The notes: generated by a model not told the origin, from the sequence alone. Shown: positions 47,467-58,626, counted from the first letter of the stretch. The stretch is DNA of 64,000 nucleotides from Strigamia acuminata (GCA_949358305.1 OX442315.1:26376427-26440426); one strand, 5' to 3'. Numbers and translations are program-made.

Positions 47467-49748
47467 ATTGTTAATGTATTTATTTTTAAAACAGAAAAAA
47501 AAAATTAAGAAAAAATTTTTCGTAGAAAAAAAAATCGATATAGTCTATCAGTTATTGATGAAAATGGCTTTGGGAAGAAAAAAATTAAATTGAATTTAAA
47601 AGTGTAATTGTCGAGGGATCTGCTCTCAATTGTTCAATAAAAGGAATTATTAAAAAAAAGAAATAAGAAAGAGTCCTGTCTGATCCATTCCTCGCATCAC
47701 TTTCCTGTCATTCGCACTGGTTCGGGTTCAACCATCTATTCCTTTCATCTATTCCCTTTGGTGTATGCAATTGATTTGGATTTGTCATGGAACATTTAGT
47801 CAATACTTCTCTTGCACTCTTTTGCCCCTAATAACGCAAACAATTTTCACGTCTTTGCTTCCGCCCTGAACAACTCCCCGGCATTTGAACACAAATCCCT
47901 CGGTTCTTTAAGTTAGGTTTTGGTATTTATTTATTTATTTCATTTTTTTGTTCGTTAAAAAAAAATCGGGTTAAATCTCGCTGATATTAAAGTGGCATTT
48001 ACCACATTAATTAGATGAATGAATAATTCTGGGTATGAGGACATGATGCTTGGTTAAGTTGTGTTCAAACCAAACACGCCCCTGGAATCGATTTCACCTG
48101 TAGCATAATTATTTCATGGAACCTTGAACTGCTCAATTAAAGCATAAAACCAGCATAGAATTTCTTTTTAAATTACGTGAAAAGCTTATTAGTTTATAAC
48201 TGATTGGAAATTAATTTCCAATGAATGAACATATATGATTTGGGTGACAGGAAAGTTCAGTTTTTTTTTTAATTTGGAAATGTCATGTAAACACTTTGAT
48301 TATTTATTCTGCAAACAGAAAAAATCAAAACTTATTATTTACTCGTGAGTTTTCTTCTTTCATTTTCTATCTTTTCTTTTGTGTGTGTATTTTCGAGCAA
48401 GATTTGTACACAAAAAAATTCTCCGAAGAAGAAGCAATATTAAATTTGGCATTTTGCCTTGCTGGGGAGATTAAATTTTCTGTTAAAGAGGGGAGTGCTT
48501 TTTAAACAATTTTCCTTAATTTTTTGCATTCCCATTTCATAATTCTATCTTTTTTTTTAAAATATAAACACTAAAATAGTTAATACTTTTATTGATTATA
48601 ATTTTTTTTTTTGGAAAAAATTATCAAATTTTAATTATTTATTTTTTAAGACTGTAGTATCTAACAAAATCTAAAGCTGTCATCAAAATGGAGTCGGTTG
48701 CCACGCAACCACGGCTTGTTGCAGTAGATTTTTCTCAATCGAATTCTCCCTGCACGCGCAAACCTATCAAGCGTTACATCCGGGATCAAAATTGGAAAAT
48801 TTGTTTAGAATTAAATTGAAATGATCTTGAAATGAAAACAAATTATTTTCTTCCTCATCTCTAAAACCAGTATATATTTTTTATCTCCTTTATCAATATC
48901 TAACACAAATTTTATTTAACAAATCACAAACTAGTTATTTTAAGGACATTAATAGTAAAAACTAGCAAAAGTCACTACAAATGTATGTACCGGTAATCGT
49001 TAGATAGATTTATTATACTTGTAATTGGTATTAATCGAAGACATCGTTTATGAGAAAAAAATAAGTTTAAATTACAATCGTGAATTCCAGATTTGATATT
49101 TTCATCTTCACAGCTCCTTTGATGATCAGAAAATAATTGTCTTACCAACTGCATGCATATACACATTTAATTTATTATATATTTTATCTTTTTATAATAC
49201 TTTAATATACATTCGAGCTGTTTTTCATCTTCGAATAAAAGATACAGGAACTAGTATTGGCATTTGCCCCTTGCAAAGAGAGGAATTTTGCCAACACCAG
49301 GATTAAAACAAAAAAAAAAGTAAAAATAAAAAAGTAAAAATAAAAAATAAAAATTCTATAAACAGAGAAATTACTGCAGTAAATGTTAAATCCATCGACA
49401 AATATTCATTACAATTATAAACATTCATCATAAAATGTTAAAAATTAAAAAAAATCGATTTATGACTAAATTACAATCGATTTAGCGACAAAATTGTTTA
49501 AAATTTTATAATGTAAAATAAAAAATAAAAAAAAGCAATGGTGAACATTAAAAATTGAGCAAACAGATGAGCACACTACGCTGATACTAGTTGACAGAGA
49601 GAATAGACAACACTTCCAAACTACTTAATGAGAGAATAATGAGATCAAAATCAAACTCAAAATTTGGCATGTTGAGTCAATAAAGAGGAAGAACGAGGAA
49701 TAGAAATTCGATTACTCAAACAAAAGCAGCAAGCCCAATGGAATCGAC
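47467..49748. other. Intergenic region
   Basis: 3' flanks of protein B (+) and UBE2QL1 (-). It contains poly-A/T tracts and an X-box-like GTTGCCACGCAAC at 48697-48709 inside a 42-codon frame beginning at 48689, which I do not consider a gene. No other feature is supported. Confidence 0.55.
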
Positions 49749-50603
49749 TTATCCGTCGGACAGTGGAGGGGTCACCCACCCGTATTTCTCGTGGGTCTTC
49801 ACCAGACTGCGGAAGGATGCCTCGGCTGACTTGCGACTAAATTCCTTGGTGCCCTTTGCTTTGCGGGCAATTCGAGCTTGGCCTTTGACGAGGCTGGCAG
49901 CGAACTGCATGATGACCGCCTCTACGGTGTAGGCGCTGGCCCAACCTCTCGGCGTGAGAAGTTCCATGCAGATGGCTCCGCCGTCCATCACGAATCCCTT
50001 CTCGATGCGCGGAGTGATGACGCGCATGAATGGGGGCGCGAAAGGAAAGTTGTCTGGGAAAGTGAGATTCAAGAGCACGTAAGGAGTGCTCAGTTCTTGC
50101 ATGTCCCTGTACAACTCCGAGTCAGGGTCCACTTTGTGGAGCTTCACGTTCCATTCGAAGAGGTTGTCGTCGGCCAATTCGACCGTGAAGATGGGCGAGT
50201 CGCTTTCGCGCTGTTGACGACACATTTCTTGGTATTCTTTCATCAGACGTCGTGTGCGGACCAGTTTAGCGTGTTGCAGCGAATTCTCGTTCATCATATG
50301 GTTCTTTTTCGTCTTAAAAAAGCTGCTCGCACGGCTCAGCGCTCCTCCTTTTTTCACACTGTTGTTATTGTTGTTGTTGTTGTTGCTCGTGTTGTGGTTG
50401 TTGTTCGTCGTCGGGTTGATTGGGATGGTTTTTTCAGCCGGACTCACTTTCGCCGCATCTCGGTGACATGCCCGTGCTAAAAGACGTCTAGCCGTGTCGC
50501 TAGGTGATGCCCTTTCTCCGATTCCTTCCATGCCGCCATTCACTTCTCTTTTTTCAGCGTTGTGGTCGGAATGTCGGAGTAATTTACGAAGAGCGTGAGC
50601 CAT
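49749..50603 (-). CDS. UBE2QL1: Ubiquitin-conjugating enzyme E2Q-like 1
   Basis: An E2 of the UBE2Q group; E2s carry ubiquitin on a catalytic Cys and pass it to an E3 or substrate. The intronless coding exon gives 284 aa. Residues from about 120 onward match UBE2QL1 closely: FEWNVKLHKVD, LLNLTFPDNFPFAPPFMRV, DGGAICMELLTPRGW with the active-site Cys at 212, QFAASLVKGQARI and the exact-looking C-terminus KTHEKYGWVTPP. Vertebrate UBE2QL1 is about 161 aa, so the first ~118 residues are an extension. This is low-complexity, with a poly-Asn tract at residues 67-81 and a Ser/Lys-rich segment. The ATG at 50603 is the first in frame, but initiation further in is possible. A 5' UTR exon probably lies at 51410-51560. 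Confidence 0.93.
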   Translation of the reverse strand: MAHALRKLLRHSDHNAEKREVNGGMEGIGERASPSDTARRLLARACHRDAAKVSPAEKTIPINPTTNNNHNTSNNNNNNNNSVKKGGALSRASSFFKTKKNHMMNENSLQHAKLVRTRRLMKEYQEMCRQQRESDSPIFTVELADDNLFEWNVKLHKVDPDSELYRDMQELSTPYVLLNLTFPDNFPFAPPFMRVITPRIEKGFVMDGGAICMELLTPRGWASAYTVEAVIMQFAASLVKGQARIARKAKGTKEFSRKSAEASFRSLVKTHEKYGWVTPPLSDG

Positions 50604-52043
50604 CGCGAAATATTTTTCTTTTTTTTAAGATTTCTATTTTTTTAATTTTTTATATGTATTTTTTATTGTCCTACGGTATCTTGGAATCAATTCAAAAGCA
50701 TTTTCTATCTGCTGAAAATATGAATCAAGAAAGAGAAATATATGAAAGTTTCATTTAATTAAAGACAAACAAGATCAACGAATAAAAGGAGAACAAATTA
50801 AATATTTAAGAATACTTCTTTGTTTTTGGTTTTTTCATGTTTATTTTTATTTTTATTTTTATTATTTTTCTCGTTTATAATTTATATTTAACACGGAAAT
50901 AATGTTGCAGAGATTGTTTTAGGTGTCTAATTCATTCTCATTTATTTCCTCATTAATCACTAACACCACAAATAAAATTAATCAATACATCCTCCCACAA
51001 TAAGTGAATTGTAGGAAATTTCATCAAAATTCGATAAACGAAATTGGAAGAAGCGGAGACGAGAAAAAAACGGCATTTTTCGTTTAAAATAAACAAGTGA
51101 TGATGGTGGGTGGTGTTGGTTGGTGCACAGCTGATGAAAAGATCAAATTTAATAATCTTTGCACTCATCTAACGATTAGCAAGGATTATCAACGACGATT
51201 AGAATTAAATTCCGGTGAATGTGGCGGATGAATCAATCCATCAGACAAATGAAAAAAGAAAGCTCATCTCGGTGGGTTTGAAAACACGAGATTTTACGTA
51301 TCTACGAAATTGAAGGGATCGAGATCGATTTTGGGAGAAACTGCTTCTTTCGTTCGTATCATCTTATTTTCCATTTAGGTAATCATAATTAGAGAGTCGG
51401 TTCACTTACCAGATTGTTAGCAGATGGGTTATGAAATAAAAATGGCGACAAGAATTAAAAGTAATTTTTAACCATCACGCTCATGCTTCGTCTGCAGAAG
51501 AAAGCGTCGACCCTTCTTTTGATGCTGTTTGCGGTCGCTTCGTGACGTCAGTGCCACCAAAATTGTGCTTGCGCATGCGCATTCGTCTTGGACTTTGAAA
51601 TAAAAATAAACAAATAAATAACCGGTAACGACGGGATAACATAAAAGTATTTCTTGGAAAAAATTGATTTATTGATCTACACAATTAAAAATTAATACAA
51701 TATATGCATCATTTTTGCTCCCCGTCAGCCTGTCTGAAAGTTTATGTGAAATTTTATTTTAAAAAATGAAAATTATGATTGAGTAATAACATGTAAACTT
51801 TATTTAACGTAAAGTATAGCAAAGAGTTTACAATACAATCGAAAATATACTTAAAAATATAAATTATTCGTGTCTAAAATATCATACGTGAATCAAGCTT
51901 TTGTCATTTAACTTAAGAAAAGATATGTCTCATCAATTTACATTAGGAAATCACAAAGTCAGTCTTTTGACTCTTTGAAAAGTGTGCTTGAAGCTGCATC
52001 AATTAATAAATTGAATTTAAAAATTATGTATTGAAAAGAGAGA
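50604..52043. other. UBE2QL1 5' region and SLC66A2 3' flank
   Basis: It holds the UBE2QL1 promoter elements, a likely untranslated first exon ending at 51410 (donor CTG|GTAAGTGA on minus), and AT-rich 3' flank of SLC66A2 from about 51700. No further gene is seen. Confidence 0.5.
51543..51581 (-). promoter_or_regulatory. UBE2QL1 core promoter: CRE and NRF1 sites
   Basis: TGACGTCA at 51543-51550 is a full CREB/ATF palindrome, and TGCGCATGCGCA at 51570-51581 is a full NRF1 palindrome. Both lie just upstream of the predicted non-coding exon whose strong donor is at 51410. CRE control would allow stimulus-dependent expression; this is inferred. Confidence 0.5.
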
Positions 52044-53400
52044 TTATTTATTAATTGAAATACGTTTTGGACGAATAACTGGTTGACGCCGATACACAAC
52101 TGCTTGACACAAAATGGCAATATCAATACAAATTTGCAGACCACCGCATAACCAGAATTGGGCGGGAGAATTTCGTAGTATAAAATATGTTGTTTTGTAA
52201 ATATCTCCACATGTCCACATACAAACCATTTTCTTACTAGAAACAAAAGAATGGTTTATTGAATTTTCTAGATACAAAATCTTGTCATTTGCTACAGGTC
52301 TTACCTCATTCCCACTGTGGATTTATTGATGAAATTTCTGTAAAATTGAGGTACGCCTAACATGGCTTCTACAAACACCGACATAAATCCAACAAATTCA
52401 ATAAACGGAGAGAACTCCAAAAAAATGTACACAAAAACTCCTCCGATAAAGGCAAAACCCATCATAAATGCCAAATAACTTTCGAAATCTGTCCAATCCC
52501 AAAAATACTTGAAATCAAAATCTGAAGAAAGAAAAAAAAATGTTTGCATAATGTAAATAATAGATGGAATAATTGAAATAAATAATTAGACGTGAAAAAT
52601 TTGTAAAAGACGTGTTTGAATAGAAATAAGATTTAAAAAGCAGTAAAATGCAACCACCAAGTGTGCATGCGATTCCTTGCAAATTTGCACTTGTGCTTAT
52701 TAAGGCAGAAGTGAAAACAGTTTAAAACCATACCCCACAGAACTCGGGGGCGTTGAGCTGAAACTTTTAAACTTGTTGTGCGGGAAGAAGAGCTTGAACT
52801 TGAATCTCTGCCACCGATTTCATCTACATGATATTAGGAAATTGTTGCACATGTATTTTAATAATATTTTTAAAATTTTAGTTTTCTATTAATTTCGACT
52901 TTTGTGATTTGATAGAATTCTTGTTTTGCTGTAAGTTTTAATGTACCAAGATAATCAGACCAGAAAACTTGATATTTATACCTGTGAGAGATCTGGTCTT
53001 CTCCTTAATAATCATCATTTTGTTCCTAATGTCAACGTACATATGTATCATTATTAACATGGTCATATTCATAATAACACTCTGAATTAAAAGTGGAAAT
53101 TCGAAAAAATGACCAAACCTAAACAAAAAATGTAATAATTAAACTGTTTAATCGGCAATTTAGTGTGTTTATTTCATACCAAAATAAAATTCGAAGTGTG
53201 TTGGCAATTATTAATGCTAAACAAACATAAAGAGAGAATCCTTCGGTGTTTTTGGTTCGTCGAATATCTCTGTATTGAGGAATGTAAGGCACTATTCCAC
53301 CAAATATCATAACTCCCGAGCAGCAATAGCCAAAAAGTGAAAGGAAAGTAATATTCTCCCAATTTAAAACTTGGTCCATCGCGATTGCTGTATGCTCCAT
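52044..53400 (-). CDS. SLC66A2: PQ-loop protein SLC66A2 (PQLC1)
   Basis: A seven-helix PQ-loop family protein of endosomal/trans-Golgi membranes; the mammalian protein is linked to phospholipid balance. Five exons: 53400-53180, 53118-52982, 52823-52734, 52521-52305 and 52236-52044, total 285 aa (human about 271). Both PQ motifs are present: IVPYIPQYRDIRRTKN near residue 40 and AMLGVPQFYRN near 210. Other family segments are EGFSLYVCLALIIANTLRILFWFG, DFDFKYFWDW and KMVCMWTCGDIYKT. Exon 3 encodes a Ser/Arg-rich cytosolic loop. It is head-to-head with TIM21, with 311 bp between start codons, so they probably share a promoter. Confidence 0.95.
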
Positions 53401-53711
53401 TTCGTATTTATTTAAACGTTTTTATCGTGTTCTTGCTTTAGTATCGTAGCAGATGCCGTTTACAGCACATCATCTAAAAGAAAGAATATCAATTTTATTA
53501 TTAACGTTTGAACTCAATCTCATAAATATATTTACTTAAATATATCAGTAAAAACTGTAGGGTTTCAAAACAAAATGTTAACGATACCAGACGACGAGCC
53601 GTACTCATTGAGACGGTATAAAAATTCTGCATCTTGCATAATGCCGACATGAACCGAGTGTGAATCGTGAGCACCACCTCGCGGTAAATGCTCGCTTCAA
53701 CAGTGACCAAG
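53401..53711. promoter_or_regulatory. Bidirectional promoter SLC66A2 / TIM21
   Basis: This 311-bp spacer separates the two divergent ATGs. Directly before the TIM21 start the sequence reads CCAAGATGGC, a YY1/Pho-type motif overlapping the start codon. A less AT-rich core runs from about 53580 to 53710. Confidence 0.5.
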
Positions 53712-54834
53712 ATGGCTACTTCTACTCAATACACTCGGGTAACTTAATAAGACATTTAATTTTGAAGTAATTACAAATGCTTTTTTTTCCTTCTTTTTTT
53801 ATTTGCAGATGATGAAAGCAGTGCGAAGTTTTATTACTTTTCCTAGCAGTTATTCAGTTCTACTACGTGACACCGGCCAAGTTGTTAGTCACTCACTTTT
53901 ACTTCGATGCTGTAGTGGCTCTCGTGTGATAGTAACTTGCCGATACTTGAGTTTGGGCCCCAGTTTAAGTCAAGAGGCATCACCAAATAAGCAAGAAAAG
54001 CGTGACACGACTGCTAAAGCTATAACAGAAGCAAAATCTGGTTCCTACTCTCAATTAACTTTAGGAGGAAAAGGTTCCCACCTTATTTTAATCATTTAAA
54101 AATTGGTAATAAAAAATTAACGAAAAAATTATTATTAACAGTTAAACAAGCGGGGAAAGATGCCTATTACACGGGTATAGTTGTACTTGGTGTAGGTGTA
54201 ACAGGTACGGTTAACATTAATAACAATTATTATTTTCTTTAATTATAAATTGTTTTATCGCAGGACTGATGTTCTATGCAATATTTCGCGAACTCTTTTC
54301 TAAAACTAGTCCAAATAGCATTTATACACAGGCGTATAAACTATGTTGCAAGCATCCTAGAGTATGCGTACTTTCTAATTTTAAATTAAAACGTATTAAA
54401 ACGAAATTTTGTTACATCAGGTAATAGCACTATTAGGGGAACCAATCAAAGGTTATGGCGAATTAAGTGGTCGTGGAAGGCGACGACATGTAAGGTATTG
54501 ACTTAAAAAAATTGTTTATATTTGAAACTAAAATCATTTTAATCCTCAGCCACCTTGAATACGTTAAAGATGGAGTGAATCACATGAGAATGAAGTTTTA
54601 CATTGAGGGAAGCCGGAAGAAGGCTACGGTTCATTTGGAAGTTGTTCAAGTATGATTATCATTATTGTTACGTTAAATAATGTAATTTTTAATATGTAAT
54701 TATTTTTTTAATAGAATTCAAGTGGTCGCTATGATTTTCGATACCTGTTTGCGGAATTAAATGACTTCCCAGCAGAAACGATTATTATTGAAGACAATAG
54801 GCATTTGCATGTTACAAATAGTGTAGATGTGTGA
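53712..54834 (+). CDS. TIMM21: Mitochondrial import inner membrane translocase subunit TIM21
   Basis: TIM21 belongs to the TIM23 presequence translocase, and its intermembrane-space domain contacts TOM22. Seven exons: 53712-53738, 53809-54073, 54142-54204, 54264-54361, 54421-54494, 54550-54649 and 54715-54834, total 248 aa. The first ~80 residues are a basic, Ser/Thr-rich mitochondrial presequence. A membrane segment (YYTGIVVLGVGVTGLMFYAIF) lies at about 100-120. The TIM21 domain follows: GEPIKGYGEL, GRGRRRHV, HLEYVKDGVNHMRMKFYIEG, YDFRYLFAEL and TIIIEDNR. The ATG at 53712 was chosen over 53809 because the splice is in phase. The third-to-last residues and length fit the family. Identity is secure. 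Confidence 0.94.
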
Positions 54835-54840
54835 ATACTG

Positions 54841-55013
54841 TGAACTCCCTCTAGACAGGGCACACCTAGGACCGGGCAAAACTCTTCTAATGTCCGGTAA
54901 TGCTAAAAATTTCCTCTCGACCGGCACTGAGTCTTGGTCATATTTGCCACTCGATCCTGCGAGACTGGGTGCTTTTTCCTGGACCCACCTATGCCCGGTC
55001 TAGATGTAGTTCA
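54841..55013. repeat. 173-bp inverted-repeat element in the TIM21 3' UTR
   Basis: TGAACTCCCTCTAGACAGGG starts 6 bp after the TIM21 stop; its diverged reverse complement ends at 55013 (19 of 22 terminal positions match). The interior repeats GACCGG-type units. It would fold into a hairpin in the TIM21 mRNA. It may be a MITE, but no target duplication is evident. Confidence 0.7.
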
Positions 55014-55091
55014 GTGCAAAACAGTTTTTTTACAAAAAAAAATATAAAAATTTGTATATAATATTAATTTGTCATTAAAATAAAAGTATAA

Positions 55092-56340
55092 TTATGTAAT
55101 ATGCTTTTTCCATGGTATTTCTGTCACTGTTGTTAACAACTGGTTTTGAAACGCGAATGATTTTATGACTCTGAATACTGCAAGAAATATTATCAAACAT
55201 GATGAATACTGAATCCAGGCCCATCGTAACTGCTGTAAAAATGTTGGTATGTATGTGGGAAATGTTAAGAGGCAAAACAAATGTCAAATTTTCAAAAAAC
55301 GCGATCAATAAAGGATATGTAACTACATCTTGTGGATAAACAACATCAACAGATATTTTGAAACGTGAACTTCTTCCACTGGACCAAACGGGAAGAGCAT
55401 TAGTGAACCTTGTAGAAACTGAATTGCAGTATTTATAAAAATCTGTTTAGTGTGTTATACAAATTATTTTACCGTCTGCCGTGTAATACGATTGCAAAAT
55501 GTTTGCTATTTTATATTCGTCCAGGTCAAAACTGTTTTCGTGGATTACAGTATGCTAAAAAATAAAATGAATTAAAATTGAAATTCTAGTGAAAAGCTTG
55601 TAAAACGATCTCACATTTAAGTCCACGTATCTATCTCCATACTTTACGGATTTTCGCTGAACTATTGATAAATCGCCAATGACAAACAGTTCAGTTCCAG
55701 GAGTAAATGAATTATATTGGACATAACTCAACGCTTCCATTTGTAATTTAAATATATCCTTTAAAAATATATATATTTTTAAGCATTGACGGACCAACGC
55801 GATCAATATTTGGTATTACTTTAAATTTGTAGTCAAAAAACAGCAATAATTCTACTGAATAAATTTCTTCCAAATTCTGTAACGGCACTTCAATGGAAAT
55901 ATGACTAATGTCATTTTTCCCATTTCTGTCAGAATCTTCCTCTCGAAACTTAACGAGAGCATTTCTTAAATTTTGTTGAGTCAATTGATTAAACACAGAA
56001 AAAGTACTCCAAGTTATAAACAGTGGGTTTGATGAATCCGCATTCGATGAATAATTTCTTCCTTCTAAAATCACCAATAGCTTTCCTAAAAAATGAACAT
56101 CAGGTTGTGCTCTAGTGGTAATACTTTTTTGCCAAAAATCTATACAATGAAACGAAATTAATTAATCTGAATAAATTACAATTTCAACGTATCTACTTCA
56201 CCTCCAATTCCAAATGTTATTAAAAAAGGTACAAAAAATGTAACTACAAAACAAAACAAAGCGAAGAAAGACGATTTCGTCCAAATACTGGACTTATAAA
56301 AGATATAGACGGGTCTGCCATGAAGGGTCACAAGCGCCAT
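55092..56340 (-). CDS. TMEM231: Transmembrane protein 231 (ciliary transition zone)
   Basis: TMEM231 is part of the MKS/B9 complex at the ciliary transition zone. Six exons: 56340-56202, 56139-55820, 55758-55615, 55554-55473, 55442-55279 and 55232-55092, total 329 aa (human 316). It has an N-terminal membrane helix ([19 protein letters not shown]), then family blocks [37 protein letters not shown] and [10 protein letters not shown], and a second helix after LRWAWIQY followed by [10 protein letters not shown]. The last intron, 55233-55278, would be only 46 nt. It is needed to reach the conserved C-terminal frame, so that junction is the least certain part. Convergent with TIM21. Confidence 0.9.
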
Positions 56341-56468
56341 TTTTCAAATTTAATAACACACAATGACGCCCTCTCGTGATATCACATTGCAATACCATGT
56401 GGCGGTTAATAAATAATTTTGTTTATATCTTCATTATTTACACCAAAACAATTTATTTTTCAACATTT

Positions 56469-56829
56469 CTACAAACAAGATATCCGTCGAGTTAAATCCA
56501 TTACATCCAGATTCAGAGATTTTGGAATATTTTGTGCTGATGCTGATTTTTTAACAGCGTGTTTAACATTCTGACTGCGAGTATTAACTTGTCTCGAATT
56601 TTGTATTTCCAACGAAGCGAACTCCAAATTAATTTTTGCAGTCGCATCTCTTGTTTTTAAATTCAACTAAAAATAATTTATAATATAAATTAATTTTTGC
56701 TTAAAAAATTTAGACCTAATTGTATACCCTTTTCAAATTAGTTTTCACCGGCTTAGCTTTCGACAGACTTTTTTTGGCTGGTTTATTTTTAACTTTAGAC
56801 GGCTGAATAGTTCTCTTCGGCTTTCCCAT
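56469..56829 (-). CDS. RBIS: Ribosomal biogenesis factor (RBIS / C8orf59-like)
   Basis: RBIS is a small nucleolar protein needed for 60S subunit production. Two exons, 56829-56728 (34 codons) and 56666-56469, give 99 aa, equal to the roughly 100-aa family length. Residues 1-30 are Lys-rich. The diagnostic KAKPVKTNLKRLN matches the human KAKPVTTNLKKIN, and the C-terminus VMDLTRRISCL corresponds to the VDEATRLMALL-like end. The intron is 61 nt. The start codon is only 62 bp downstream of the TRMT5 stop on the same strand, and an acceptor-like TTTCTGTACGTAG lies 17 nt before the ATG. Assignment rests on short motifs but position, size and charge agree. Confidence 0.82.
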
Positions 56830-56891
56830 CTTTTATACCGTAGACCTACGTACAGAAACAACAACATTAATTATTATTTGTAAATTACTTT

Positions 56892-58444
56892 TTATTTATC
56901 CATTTCCAAACAAATTTTTTTTGCAACTGGATCAGATTCTGCATCCGATTCAGACGACAGACACTTTTTCTTATTAAACAAAACATCAAAAGGCACAAAA
57001 AATGAACATCTAACCATATGTTTTGTAGTTGCGACATTTCTCACATAAACATACTCCAACACTACACTCTCGGACAAACTCAACGTTTCTCGCACTAATT
57101 TTTTAGCATCGTTTTCAATTTCCTCCCCCTTAACAAAAAAATAAACATGCAATCTGATGGGACTTATTTTATCCTCGCACAAACTAGCGCCGAAATTCCG
57201 AAATAAACCATTAAACAGTGGCAAAAACTCCAATGCCGAAGCGGGTAAATTCATGGCCACATGAACAGTCCGCTTAGCGTATAATTCATTAGAAAAGTTT
57301 GTCCACAAATTCACCACTTCATCTTTAAACACATTCTCGATGAAGTCTTTTCCATCCATATTAAAACTCTTCACGACACTCTCGACCTTATTTTTCTTCA
57401 CATTAACGCACAGCCATTTGTACGATTCCGGATTCAAATCATTGGCGAATACTTTACAATTCTTTTTAGCAGCTGGAACGGCGAAAGGCCCGACCCCGGC
57501 AAATACATCGAATAACAAATCGTTCCGCTGAATGCATTTCACGAGTCGTTCGTGTTCGGTCGAAAGTCGAGGATTCCAATAAACATTTGCAAAATCGAAC
57601 GTGTACGTTCGGCTATTTTCCTTCACCGTGGTAACAGTAGATCCAGCACCAGCAATAATTTCCATTTTAAAGTTCCGGTACGTAGATTCGATCACATTAG
57701 TCTTATTGACAACTAAAGAAACCCCGTTTAATTTGTCTAACAAAACTTGACCGATTACAAACCGATAATCAATCAAATGATCCCGTAAATTCAGATGAAC
57801 TATGTGACCAACACGACTGTAACTCGATGCCCCTTCCACGCCACTCGGTAAAACTGATTTCAGTATTGTCTCGTATTTCCAGTTGTCGTAATTAATCGTA
57901 ATTTCCTTCCACTCAAGTTTTTCTCTGCCCAAGTCGAACGGTTTCAACGATTCGTTTTCAGTCTCCGTGAATGTTGAGCTTCCGTCGATGTTGATTTTAT
58001 CAGGATCCAAAATGATTCGCTTCGTCGTGGTGTCTGCAGTGTCTTCCACGTTGTTAAATTGCACCAGTTTTAAAAAATAGGGTTTCAGAAGTTGCAAAAT
58101 TGGTCTCAAATACTTGACATTAACTTCGAGTACTGGTACTTTAACAACTAGTTTGAAAGCTTCTTTGTCCATTTGCGTCATCCCTCTGACTGAATCTGGT
58201 GGTTTTAGTATCATTTTATCGGTCGACATTTCAAATGTTTTCAAAAATCTGTTCGCGAGTTCGCTCAAGCGGAGAAAACTGGATTCCCACCTTCCGTTCG
58301 CGAAAAATGGAGTTGCTAAACCGCGAGATTCTAACGAAATAACCCGTGTAAACAAATGTCCGATTTTTGAATTAAATAGGAACTATACACAACAAAAAAT
58401 ACAATCAGGTGCTATTTTTATCAAGCTTTGGGCACTCTTACCAT
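56892..58444 (-). CDS. TRMT5: tRNA (guanine-N1)-methyltransferase TRMT5
   Basis: Trm5 makes m1G37 next to the anticodon, preventing frameshifts, in cytosolic and mitochondrial tRNAs. The main exon (58382-56892) encodes 496 aa. The start appears to be an ATG at 58444-58442 that is the last codon before a GTAAGA donor, so exon 1 supplies only Met (497 aa in all). Family blocks include SVRGMTQMDKEAF, SRVGHIVHLNLRDHL, IGQVLLDKL, YWNPRLSTEHERL, the SAM-binding FDVFAGVGPFAVPAAKK at about 293, FANDLNPESYKWL and the catalytic-region MNLPASALEFLP at about 378. The N-terminus MFLFNSKIGHLFTRV is hydrophobic/basic, like a mitochondrial presequence. An in-frame ATG at 58229 would give a shorter cytosolic/nuclear form. 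Confidence 0.94.
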
Positions 58445-58626
58445 TTCCCCAACCAAATGATAGTTACCTGATACTGATATTTATTAATACAATCCCGAAA
58501 TCCTCACATACGCATTAGAAAATACCACGTGTTTGCAGTACAAGCAGAGTATCGGCCATTAGTCGCATTGGTTTAGATCCAGTGTCGCCATCTATCGGTC
58601 CTTTGCAGCTTCAGCACAAACGAGGG
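58445..58626. promoter_or_regulatory. Bidirectional promoter TRMT5 / SDR39U1
   Basis: Only 182 bp separate the two divergent start codons, so both transcripts must start within this spacer or the flanking UTRs. A less AT-rich patch (58555-58625) covers the likely core. Confidence 0.5.

Noticed and set aside
48689-48817. 42-codon plus-strand frame
   Set aside because: Short, no homology, no poly(A) or splice context.
49878-50480. 200-aa plus-strand frame
   Set aside because: It is an antisense shadow of UBE2QL1; its Val-rich stretch is the complement of the Asn repeat.
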